This document shows positions 22,391-29,759 of a stretch of DNA of 34,196 bases, piece by piece. The notes under the pieces were generated by a model. The model was not told the DNA's origin. It saw only the letters and a program-made list of their open reading frames with translations, and searched no databases. Source of the DNA: a bacterium (GTDB taxonomy: Bacteria > Planctomycetota > Planctomycetia > Planctomycetales > Planctomycetaceae); NCBI GenBank assembly GCA_016124895.1, contig WGMU01000048.1, forward strand, positions 1 through 34,196, given 5' to 3'. Both the position numbers and the translations under genes were made by a program. Position 1 is the first letter of the stretch. Every line of letters starts with the position of its first letter.

Positions 22391-24904
22391 TCAATGGTTG
22401 AACAGGAACTCTTTCGTATTGATCAGAGCCCAGATGATGTCTTCGTAAGCGGTTTTGGGGTCAGCATCGTGCTTCTGGATATGGGCCAGCGCGATCTGCA
22501 GTTCATCGCTGCTGGCTTCGCGCGAATACGCCCAGCGATACAGTTCCTGAATCCGCTCCTCGTGCGAGCGATCCTTGTCATTCGCCAGAAGCTGAGCCCG
22601 GCCCGAACCGCTGGCGATCTTCGTCTGCACTTCCGAGCTATTCAGCAGATGCAGACTCTGAGCGAGGTTCGCTTCCTGAGAGCGTTCGCACTCACAGGCG
22701 GTGTCGCCCTGGGGTTGTCCGAAGACCTTCAGGAAGTACGGGCCGACTGACGCGTCAGGGAGCTGAACCGCTTTGGTGCCACCCGGCAGGCCGCTATAAC
22801 CCTGCGACGAATTCGTGACCTGATGGAAGGCGTCGTACAGCACTTCGGCGGTCAGACGTTTTGGATAGTACCGCGAGAAATTCTGCTTGTCCTTCAGGTT
22901 GTAGTCGTTCGGCAGCGCACTGAGCTGATACGTCCGCGATGTGCAGATCGTCCGGACCAGCCACTTCAGATCGAAGCCGCTCTTGATGAAGTGCTCGGCC
23001 AGGCCGTTGAGCAGTTCCGGATTCGACGGCGGGTTTGTTGCCCGCATGTCGTCTTCCGGTTCGACGATGCCGCGATCAAAGAAATGCTTCCAGTAACGGT
23101 TGACCAGAGCCTTCGCAAAGAACGGGTTATCGTCACGACGGAGCCAGTCAGCGAGATACTGCCGCGGATCCCGGTCCGCAGGAATATCGAGTTGCTCGCC
23201 GCCGAGTCCTGCTGGTTTCAGATTCTGCTTTGTCCGCGGGTTCTGGGCTGTGGCTGCCTTTTCCGTGTGAAAGACGCTCTTGTCGCGGAAGTTACGATTG
23301 CGGGCGCCAACCTCATGCAGGTTTTTCTTGCCGACCGTGCTGAAGAAGGCCGCTAGGCTGTAATAGTCGTTCTGACTCCATTTCTCGAAGGGATGGTGGT
23401 GGCAACGGGCACACTGAATTCGAGTACCGAGGAAAAGCTGAGCGGTGTCTTCCACCTGCTCGTTGACTTCGTCGACTTCGCGATACCAGACGACCGCCGG
23501 ATTTGTTGACGCTTCTCCGGAAGCCGTGACGATTTCCCGTACAAACTGGTCGTAAGGTTTGTTGTTGTAGACCGACTCCCAGATCCAGCGGTACATGGCA
23601 TAGGTGCCATGCAGGTCGTCGTTGGCCCGCTTCTTGTTCCGCAGGACCAGGTTCCACTTGTTGGCAAAGTAGTCCGCGTAAGCTTCGGAATCGAGCAGCC
23701 TGTCGACGAGCTTTTCGCGTTTGTCTGTCGACTTGTCCGCGAGGAATGTGCGGACTTCTTCTTCGGTCGGCAGCGTTCCGGTAATGTCGATATGAACGCG
23801 GCGAAGGTAGGTGGCGTCGTCGCAGACTTCTGATGGCGGGATGCCCAGCAGCTTCAGTTTCGCGAAGACTGCGTTATCGATGAAGTTAATCGGAGCCGGA
23901 ATGTTCGATGTGTCGGCTCCCAGCGGGATGCTGGCGCGGAACGTCGAGACCTGTCCCTGATAGCGGGCCATGATCGCAACCTCACCAGCCAGATCGAGCG
24001 TTTTGATCATGCCGGTTTCCGTCGATTCCGCCATCTCCGGATCGTTGGCTTCAAACAGAGCCATCCGGGTCACGTCTTCGGTCGAACCATCGCTGTACCT
24101 GGCGACGACCGTAATCTGCTGGTCTGACCCTCGGCCCATAATCCGCTGAGCCGGCTGGCATTCGATGCCGACAACGTGCGGATCATCCGGATTGCCGTAC
24201 GGCATTCCCTGTTCGATCCAGCGATACAGCAGACGATACTCGTACGAGCCCTCTTCCATGCGCTTACCGCCACCGTGCGGAGACTTGCCTGTCGCCTTCA
24301 ACAGCAGCAGCGACTCGCTCGGTGACGACGGAAACAGACGGCGGCCACGGGCTTCCTTAACCAGGTACTCGTGATCCTCGTCCGGGTAGAAACCCAGCAG
24401 CGAAAGCTTGAAACCGTTCTGGCCGCTGGCCTTGCCGTGACATCCCCCCGAGTTGCAGCCCAGCTTGGTAAAGACCGGAATGACCTGATTTGTGAAGTTG
24501 ATCGGAATCTGGTGAGCCACGCCTTCGACCCGGACTTTGACGGCGACATCACGACCGTCGACCGACGCTGTGACTTGCGCTTCGCCATCGGCCACGGGAG
24601 TGATCAGGCCGTCGGCAGCGATCTGCACAATGCCTTCCGGGCTGACCGAATACCTGGCCGCCGTCGTACGGTCACGGAACTGACCGGACGAAAACACGCC
24701 GGTGATCACCAGTTGCTGGCGAGCGTCGCGGCCGCGAATGACAATCGCACCATCGGCGGTTTCGATGTCGACACGCAGCGAGTCGAGCACGCCGGGGTCG
24801 CCGAGACCAGCCGGCTCCGCGGGCTTATTCGCCAGCACAGAGGGCGTCGGGAGAACCACTGCCAGGGCAGCCAGCAGACACAGCGAAACCGACGTTCGAA
24901 TCAT
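22391..24904 (-). CDS. Exported BIG2-like / DUF1549 / DUF1553 protein with heme-like motifs
   Basis: 837 residues. Signal peptide 1-25 (PSVLA/NK). Residues about 55-128 are a bacterial Ig-like (BIG2-like) domain (VSPEGIVQIAADGLITPVADGEAQV). A cytochrome-like stretch follows with CNSGGCHG at 150-157: a CX4CH spacing instead of CX2CH. DUF1549 starts near FIDNAVFAKLKLLGI and includes RRVHIDITGTLPTEEEVRTF and CARCHHHPFEKW (a normal CxxCH near residue 500). DUF1553 spans DPRQYLADWL to the C-terminus, with NRYWKHFFDRGIVEP, HLLNSSEVQ and ALINTKEFLFNH. This architecture is very common in planctomycetes; the biochemical function is not established. GAGGA lies 8 bases before the ATG. It is the first gene of the minus-strand block 24904-15116. 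Confidence 0.93.
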   Translation of the reverse strand: MIRTSVSLCLLAALAVVLPTPSVLANKPAEPAGLGDPGVLDSLRVDIETADGAIVIRGRDARQQLVITGVFSSGQFRDRTTAARYSVSPEGIVQIAADGLITPVADGEAQVTASVDGRDVAVKVRVEGVAHQIPINFTNQVIPVFTKLGCNSGGCHGKASGQNGFKLSLLGFYPDEDHEYLVKEARGRRLFPSSPSESLLLLKATGKSPHGGGKRMEEGSYEYRLLYRWIEQGMPYGNPDDPHVVGIECQPAQRIMGRGSDQQITVVARYSDGSTEDVTRMALFEANDPEMAESTETGMIKTLDLAGEVAIMARYQGQVSTFRASIPLGADTSNIPAPINFIDNAVFAKLKLLGIPPSEVCDDATYLRRVHIDITGTLPTEEEVRTFLADKSTDKREKLVDRLLDSEAYADYFANKWNLVLRNKKRANDDLHGTYAMYRWIWESVYNNKPYDQFVREIVTASGEASTNPAVVWYREVDEVNEQVEDTAQLFLGTRIQCARCHHHPFEKWSQNDYYSLAAFFSTVGKKNLHEVGARNRNFRDKSVFHTEKAATAQNPRTKQNLKPAGLGGEQLDIPADRDPRQYLADWLRRDDNPFFAKALVNRYWKHFFDRGIVEPEDDMRATNPPSNPELLNGLAEHFIKSGFDLKWLVRTICTSRTYQLSALPNDYNLKDKQNFSRYYPKRLTAEVLYDAFHQVTNSSQGYSGLPGGTKAVQLPDASVGPYFLKVFGQPQGDTACECERSQEANLAQSLHLLNSSEVQTKIASGSGRAQLLANDKDRSHEERIQELYRWAYSREASSDELQIALAHIQKHDADPKTAYEDIIWALINTKEFLFNH

Positions 24905-25294
24905 GGAATTGTCCTCACGGGCGATTACTCGGTGGGTGCCATCAGCCGCGAGACGATCCGTGAAGATCGATTTCGGAAGAAGACAGCATCCAGTGCGGGG
25001 CGAATGATTCGAGTTGACTGTCCTGCAGTCTCGAAATCATCCAGTGCCGGAACGGGCGGGAACAGTTGGAGGGTTGGTTGCATGGCGGGAAGGAACGATC
25101 AGACGGGATGCCTGACGATTAACCATCTCCGCGAATCACGCAGGACAGGCAACATATCAGTGGCACCTTGTTTGTCAAGATGCCCGCTCGCTGCCCGCTC
25201 GGAACGCGGCCACGAGACCAGCCTGATCGGTATGATCTGACCTCGCTGACCAGCGTCCGGTATCGTGCGATCGAATTTCCCGGAAGGACGTGAG
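24905..25294. other. Divergent intergenic region with imperfect inverted repeat and short direct repeats
   Basis: 390 bases between the divergent DUF1549/DUF1553 gene and the gamma-glutamylcyclotransferase-like gene. An imperfect palindrome spans 25004-25040 (ATGATTCGAG...GACTG / CAGTC...TCGAAATCAT). The 10-mer CATCCAGTGC occurs twice as a direct repeat, at 24987-24996 and 25038-25047. An 11-mer tandem duplication (TGCCCGCTCGC/G) lies at 25181-25202. No gene is supported; promoters for both sides must be here. Confidence 0.5.
25283..25288 (+). promoter_or_regulatory. Ribosome binding site deciding the cyclotransferase-like start
   Basis: GAAGGA six bases before ATG 25295. It rejects the ten-residue-longer reading from 25265, in whose coding sequence it would otherwise lie. 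Confidence 0.7.
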
Positions 25295-25642
25295 ATGCTC
25301 GTTTTTGTTTACGGCACACTGAAGACTGGACGGCGGCTGCATGAGCACATGGCGGGTTCCCGGTTGGTCGGAGACGCGGTTACGCAGCCGCTTTACCGGC
25401 TGTTCCGGATTGACTGGTTTCCCGGTCTGATCGAACACGACAACGGAATCGGCATTCGCGGTGAGCTGTGGGATGTTGGCCCGGAAACGCTGCAGGTGCT
25501 CGATCAGGTCGAGGAAGTCGACGTCGGGCTGTTCGAGCGGCGGCCGATCCGGCTGGCCGTTCCCTTCGATCAGTCGGCTGTCGAGTCGTATTTCTTTCTG
25601 GGTGACGTCAGCAAAGCAGAAGACAGTGGCGACTGCTGGTAG
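25295..25642 (+). CDS. Gamma-glutamylcyclotransferase-like (GGCT/AIG2 fold) protein
   Basis: 115 residues, the size of small bacterial members. The start MLVFVYGTLKTG carries the YGTLK motif of the cyclotransferase fold, which forms the substrate-binding loop. LIEHDNGIGIRGELWDV gives the next strands, and LDQVEEVDVGLFERRPIRL holds the acidic helix region where the family's catalytic Glu normally sits. Characterised relatives release 5-oxoproline from gamma-glutamyl dipeptides or gamma-glutamylamines; many bacterial proteins of this fold have no known substrate. No signal peptide, so cytoplasmic. The SGNH-type gene begins 33 bases downstream on the same strand, so the two may be co-transcribed, although no shared pathway is obvious. 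Confidence 0.9.
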   Translation: MLVFVYGTLKTGRRLHEHMAGSRLVGDAVTQPLYRLFRIDWFPGLIEHDNGIGIRGELWDVGPETLQVLDQVEEVDVGLFERRPIRLAVPFDQSAVESYFFLGDVSKAEDSGDCW

Positions 25643-25675
25643 ACTCATCCCGCTTCTGGCCGAAGCGATTCCGAA

Positions 25676-26905
25676 ATGTCCGGCGGTGCGGTGATTGCGA
25701 CTGCCGGGCTCGCTCAACTGTTTCCTGCTGCGAACCGCACCCGCATGTGGCAATTGTTTCTGCATCTGCCTGATGGCTACCTGGCCTGCATGGGAACCTG
25801 GCTCGTGCTGCTGGGTGCGTGCCCGTGGCTGTTGCTGAAGCTGCGCCGGCGGCTGAATCGGGAATCGAAGCTGAGGAAGCTGATGCCCCCGGCCCTGTCG
25901 CTGTGGATGGTGCTCACCCTGCTGACCGCAATTGAACTCGGGTACGCCCTGTGTTACGACACGACCGACGCGCTCGACGTCACCAACGTTTCGCATCGCT
26001 GGTTCACGGTGCATGTCGGCGACGATCTGAAGCTGCTGCAGTTTGGTGAGAACGACGGCCTCTATTACCGCGACGATGTCGAGTTCCCGACCGTTCCCGA
26101 CGAGCGAACTCACATCTGCTTCGTCGGTGACAGTTTTACCTTCGGGCACGGCATCCCGAACGTCGCCGACCGGTTCACAAATCAACTACGGACGAAGCTC
26201 GAAGCAGATGACTCAACGCGCGGCCACTACGTGATCTCCAACCTGTCCGAACCGGGAACCGACCTTTACTGGGCCGACACGATCATCCGGGAAGTCGCTG
26301 AGAAGAACTGGGGCGTCGACGAGTTTGTGTACGTGTTCTGTCTCAACGATATCGACGCATGCGATCCAGGCTTCGCGCAGCGCAGTTCGGAACTCGCCGA
26401 TCTGCGACACACCCCGGACTTCTTTCTTATCCGCGACACGTATTTCTTCAACTGGCTCTACTTCCGCACGCAGCTCCTGGCGACTCCGGCCGTCAAGGAC
26501 TACTACGGTTACGTCCGTGAGTTTTACAACGGTCCCGCCTGGCCGACGTTTCTGCAGCTTCTGGCGAAAGTGCGTAACACCTGTCGCGAACACAACGTGC
26601 GTTTTACGGTGGTCGTCTTCCCGTTCCTGCACAATCTGGGACCGGACTATCCCTTCCGGGAGATCCACCAGCAGATTCAGGACGGCTGTGCCGAACTGCA
26701 GATTCCCAGTCTCGACCTCGAACCGGCTCTAGATCAGCACTCGAATCAGACTCTGACCGTCAACCCGTTCGACGCACACCCGAACGAACTGGCCGATTCG
26801 ATCGTCGCGGACGAACTGTTCGAGAAGCTCGTTTCGCCACCCGCTTCGACGGAGATACTGCCGTCGGCCAGCTTGCGTCTGTCGACTCCAGTTGTCGCCG
26901 AATGA
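25676..26905 (+). CDS. Membrane-anchored SGNH/GDSL-hydrolase-like protein
   Basis: 409 residues. Two probable membrane segments lie at about 40-58 (WLVLLGACPWLLLKL) and 72-96 (LSLWMVLTLLTAIELGYAL). The SGNH domain begins with block I GDSFTFGHG (Ser near residue 152) and ends with block V DAHPNELA (Asp/His near residue 366). A Gly and an Asn for blocks II and III are plausible at EPGTD and LNDID, but I am less sure of them. Characterised family members remove acyl or acetyl groups from lipids or glycans; in membrane-anchored versions a role in envelope polysaccharide modification is common, but the substrate here is unknown. The start is uncertain: no good ribosome site precedes 25676, and ATG 25745 is possible. 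The gene converges on the MFS transporter with 24 bases between stops. Confidence 0.85.
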   Translation: MSGGAVIATAGLAQLFPAANRTRMWQLFLHLPDGYLACMGTWLVLLGACPWLLLKLRRRLNRESKLRKLMPPALSLWMVLTLLTAIELGYALCYDTTDALDVTNVSHRWFTVHVGDDLKLLQFGENDGLYYRDDVEFPTVPDERTHICFVGDSFTFGHGIPNVADRFTNQLRTKLEADDSTRGHYVISNLSEPGTDLYWADTIIREVAEKNWGVDEFVYVFCLNDIDACDPGFAQRSSELADLRHTPDFFLIRDTYFFNWLYFRTQLLATPAVKDYYGYVREFYNGPAWPTFLQLLAKVRNTCREHNVRFTVVVFPFLHNLGPDYPFREIHQQIQDGCAELQIPSLDLEPALDQHSNQTLTVNPFDAHPNELADSIVADELFEKLVSPPASTEILPSASLRLSTPVVAE

Positions 26906-26956
26906 GTTCCAGCAGGCGACTGCAGGGATCTACTCTGCCTCAACTTCGGCAACTGG
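26888..26956. terminator. Inverted repeat formed by the 3' ends of two convergent genes
   Basis: CCAGTTGTCGCCGAA (26888-26902, end of the SGNH-type gene) and TTCGGCAACTGG (26945-26956, end of the transporter gene) pair over 12 bp with a short bulge. Both arms are coding, for PVVAE and PVAE. It could work as a bidirectional terminator or mRNA end-stabiliser; no T run is present. Confidence 0.4.
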
Positions 26957-28366
26957 TTCCGGCAGCCACCGACTGGCGATCGCTGCCGACAGATAGACGA
27001 ACGTAGCCACAATCGCCGCAGCCATTGCCAGTTGCGTCTCCGGCGTATCTCCAGGGGCGATTGGCTGTATGACGATGGTGGTGACCGCCGCGAACGACGT
27101 CCCGATCAGTCGGCCACCGATGTTCGCCGCAAAGCTCTCACCAGTGCCACGTAGATGGACCGGGTACACGTGCGGCAGGTAGTTCCCCCAGAAGCTGAAC
27201 TGAGCGACCGTTAACAACCCAGCGAGGAAGAGTCCGCAGTGCAGTAACGTCAATTGGAAACTGCCGACTGAGATCAGTACCGGATTGTTCTCCATCGACG
27301 CAAATCCATAGAAGACCAGCGGCATCAGAATCACGCCGGGAAGCACAAACGTACGGATCAGCCTGCGCCAGCTTGCCAGCCGAACGACAAGCAGTGCCAG
27401 GCAGAACCGACCGAACAGACCACCAGCTTCTTGGACTTTGGTGTAGTTCGCTGCTGCTGCCTGTTCGATCTTCTTCTGTTCGGGAACCGGCTTGCCGGCG
27501 GTCGATTCTTTTACATCCGACAATCGCGGAATAATTCGCGGAACATGCTGAATTGCCCCGAACGCTGCGCCGTAGCTGCAGGCAAACATCACAGTGGTCA
27601 CGACCGTCGTGCGACGCAGTTCCGGGGAGAACAGTGCGGCAAGACTTGGCCGCTTCAGCGTTCCGGCATCCTTCTGTTCCTGCCACTTAGGCGACTCCGG
27701 CAGGAAGGGACGAATAAAGATCAGTGGAATCGCCGGGATCAAGCCGGACATCAGAGTGTAGCGCCACGGCGCGTGGCCGTTGCCGACTTCGCCTCCGAAG
27801 AAGTTCAGCCATTCCGGCAATGCGATCGCAGGCAGACTGTCTGCGTAGGAAATCGTCAGCCCGTTTGCGATCGCGACCAGCAGCCCGCCAATCGACGAAA
27901 ACGCCTGGGTGTATCCAATCACCTTTTCCCGCTGCTGTGGATCGTCAAACAGTTCGGCCAGCCACGCGACGGCCGCCACAAACTCGACACAGACGCCGAC
28001 AAACGTGGTCGACCGGAAGAAGAGCAGCATCCAGAAGTTCGTCGAGTAGCCGGCAGCAAAGGCGGAAACGGCATAACAAAGGATGCTCCAGGTCAGCACG
28101 CGTCGCCGGCCAAGACGGTCTGTCATGTATCCGCCGAGAAGGCCAAAAATCCCGCCAACAAGTGCCGGCACATAAAACAGCATCGCGACACAGTTGCGGA
28201 ATTCTTCGCTGCCGGGCGCGGCACCCGCGAGTTCCTGCAGTGCCGGACGAACGATCAACGGCAGCATTAGCAGTTCATAGATGTCGAACGCGAATCCAAT
28301 CGACGCGATCGTACAGATCAGCCATTGCACGGAAGTCAGACGCGGGCGGGTCGACGCTGTGGACAT
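26930..28366 (-). CDS. Major facilitator superfamily transporter
   Basis: 478 residues with about 12 hydrophobic helices. The loop between helices 2 and 3 carries MFS motif A as GGYMTDRLGRRRVL. A second signature FLPESPKWQEQ follows helix 6, as in sugar/aromatic-acid-type MFS porters (P-E-S-P). The central cytoplasmic loop (about residues 235-320) is long, with an extra Lys/Glu/Ala-rich part (KKIEQAAAANYTKVQEAGG) before helix 7. Substrate cannot be set from sequence; organic acids, sugars or a nitrogen compound are possible. AGGA lies 7 bases before the ATG. It is divergent from a creatininase-family hydrolase gene (284-base gap), so the transporter may import that enzyme's substrate; this is inference from position only. 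Confidence 0.92.
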   Translation of the reverse strand: MSTASTRPRLTSVQWLICTIASIGFAFDIYELLMLPLIVRPALQELAGAAPGSEEFRNCVAMLFYVPALVGGIFGLLGGYMTDRLGRRRVLTWSILCYAVSAFAAGYSTNFWMLLFFRSTTFVGVCVEFVAAVAWLAELFDDPQQREKVIGYTQAFSSIGGLLVAIANGLTISYADSLPAIALPEWLNFFGGEVGNGHAPWRYTLMSGLIPAIPLIFIRPFLPESPKWQEQKDAGTLKRPSLAALFSPELRRTTVVTTVMFACSYGAAFGAIQHVPRIIPRLSDVKESTAGKPVPEQKKIEQAAAANYTKVQEAGGLFGRFCLALLVVRLASWRRLIRTFVLPGVILMPLVFYGFASMENNPVLISVGSFQLTLLHCGLFLAGLLTVAQFSFWGNYLPHVYPVHLRGTGESFAANIGGRLIGTSFAAVTTIVIQPIAPGDTPETQLAMAAAIVATFVYLSAAIASRWLPEPVAEVEAE

Positions 28367-28650
28367 TGCAAATCCTGGAGGGTGTTCGGGTAGGTGAATC
28401 GCAGGGGGGACTCTGGAGAACAGTCAACCGGATCATCAGCAGACCAGACGAGGCAGAAACAGCCCGTCATACTGCCGGGCCGTTGCAGGCTGGAATGGCG
28501 GGCGACTATATCTGCGGGTGATAAGAGGTTCAAACCGCAGCGGTGACTTCAGTCTCCCTACGAAACGTTGACAGAATCTGTTCTGAGCACTTTCTCAAAA
28601 CGACCGGTCGCTGGCTCAGCAGCACAGGCCTGGAAGGTTGAGGCACAACC
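28367..28650. promoter_or_regulatory. Divergent promoter region, transporter / creatininase-family gene
   Basis: 284 bases between two divergent starts, so it should hold both promoters. A perfect TTGACA lies at 28568-28573 on the plus strand with TTTCTC 17 bases later (weak -10), about 55 bases before the hydrolase ATG. It is a candidate only. No clear operator palindrome was seen. Confidence 0.35.
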
Positions 28651-29373
28651 ATGTCGATCTCCAGCAGCCCGCTCATCCACCTGCACAAGCACACGCGGCG
28701 GGAATTTCGCGAGAGGATGCAGAGTGGCGAATTGAAGGCGTGCATCATTCCGGTTGCCGCAACCGAGCAGCATCTCGAGCACCTGGCGATGGAGCACGAC
28801 TGGCGGAGCGTGAATCTCATCGCCGACCGAGTCGCCGCAAAGCTCGCCCCCCAGGCGATCGTTGCGCCGTCGATGAATATCGGCATCAGCGAGCATCACA
28901 TGCGGCATATTGGTACGCTCAGTGCGCTGCCGGGGAGCTGGCTCGGCGTTCTGTTCGACACGATCCGCAGCATGAATCACGCGGGCTTTACGAACATCAT
29001 GGTACTCAACGGGCATGGCGGAAACATCGCTCCCTGCAACGGCATCTGGGGCCAGTTTCAGCAGCGGCTGGAGGTCAACCTGCAGTTCTGCAACTACTGG
29101 GATTTCCTGCCGGCCGAGATCGCCGAAGCCAACCTCAAGACGAAACGCTGGCCCGGCCACGCTCAGGAGTTTGAAACGGCGTTCGCGCTGGCTGCCTTTC
29201 CGGAAAACGTCCGCCGGGACGCGATGCAGGACCAGCCGGACAGGGAACCGCTCGAAGCAACCGCCGAAGCCGGTGCCGCGATGATCGACGCCATCGTTGA
29301 ACACGTCACCGCCCACCTGCAGGCGATGATCGACGGAACGAGTGTCGCTGAGATTCCGGCCTTTCATCCATAA
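28651..29373 (+). CDS. Creatininase-family metal-dependent amidohydrolase
   Basis: 240 residues, near the usual 240-260. The metal ligands are visible: Glu39 and His41 in TEQHLEH, Asp50 in MEHDW, with the same spacing as Glu34/His36/Asp45 of Pseudomonas creatininase, and His122 in NGHGGN. EFETAF (about residues 175-180) supplies the later conserved Glu. The family binds two metal ions and opens cyclic amides (creatinine) or hydrolyses formamides in riboflavin/F420, mycofactocin or pterin-like pathways. The GHGGN form, rather than the GHYEN of true creatininase, means the substrate is probably not creatinine. GAGG lies 8 bases before the ATG. No signal peptide. The divergent MFS transporter may supply the substrate. 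Confidence 0.9.
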   Translation: MSISSSPLIHLHKHTRREFRERMQSGELKACIIPVAATEQHLEHLAMEHDWRSVNLIADRVAAKLAPQAIVAPSMNIGISEHHMRHIGTLSALPGSWLGVLFDTIRSMNHAGFTNIMVLNGHGGNIAPCNGIWGQFQQRLEVNLQFCNYWDFLPAEIAEANLKTKRWPGHAQEFETAFALAAFPENVRRDAMQDQPDREPLEATAEAGAAMIDAIVEHVTAHLQAMIDGTSVAEIPAFHP

Positions 29374-29759
29374 GTGACTTACACGGCCAGTGAGAGATCA
29401 GAGGTGAGCCTTGTGCTGGCCTGCGCCACTGACTCTGGCTTCCCGTGTGCCAGTGACTTTGCCGGTCCAGTCCCGTGGAGTTCAGCTCGCAGGCACAGCT
29501 TACCTCAGCACCAACGTCCCCGAATGCACTGGCAGAGCCTGCGGCACTCAGCGAACGACGCTGGAGCTGAACCAGAATGCCCTCAAGGTTCCTGCGAGTT
29601 ACGTCGGAAGTGCGTCGAGCTTGTTCCAGCCTGCCGGGTATGACTGCTTACCGTTTCCTTTGCCGAGCGAAAACGACGATCAAAAAAGCTGGGGCCGGCT
29701 TCCGGCTGCAGTTGCAGGCGGAAACCGACCCCATGCGGAATCAGTCGTTGTGTGATCAA
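29374..29759. other. Gene-free gap with possible decayed repeat element and a terminator
   Basis: 386 bases between the creatininase-family gene (plus) and the end of the DUF1549/DUF1553 gene (minus). The first 200 bases repeat the words GCCAGTG and CACTGGC several times: GCCAGTG at 29386-29392, TGCCAGTG at 29448-29455, and CACTGGCA at 29527-29534, where it reads on as CACTGGCAGAGCC. The last two are an exact inverted pair. An open frame covering the first part directly after the stop gives no recognisable protein. The far end holds an intrinsic terminator. Confidence 0.55.
29682..29732 (-). terminator. Intrinsic terminator of the second DUF1549/DUF1553 gene
   Basis: On the minus strand a long GC-rich hairpin (GGGG-t-CGG-t-TTCCG ... 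CGGAA-g-CCG-g-CCCC, inner CTGC/GCAG) at 29691-29732 is followed by AGCTTTTTTG, a run of six T. It lies about 28 bases after the stop at 29760. Two internal mismatches are tolerated in an otherwise very long stem. Confidence 0.88.

Noticed and set aside
25181-25202. 11-bp tandem duplication as a CRISPR or VNTR array
   Set aside because: Only two imperfect units are present, with no spacers and no cas genes.
24371-25240. 289-residue plus-strand open frame running out of the DUF1549/DUF1553 gene
   Set aside because: Mostly antisense to the signal peptide and Ig-like domain of the real gene; no domain or start signal.
25175-26185. 336-residue minus-strand open frame opposite the cyclotransferase-like and SGNH-type genes
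   Set aside because: Both plus-strand genes have clear family motifs; this frame has none.
28568-28596. TTGACA...TTTCTC as a definite sigma-70 promoter
   Set aside because: The -35 is perfect, but the -10 matches poorly. It is mentioned only as a candidate within the intergenic entry.
29374-29643. 89-residue open frame directly after the creatininase-family stop
   Set aside because: No ribosome site separate from the upstream gene and no family resemblance; the region looks like repeat remnant.
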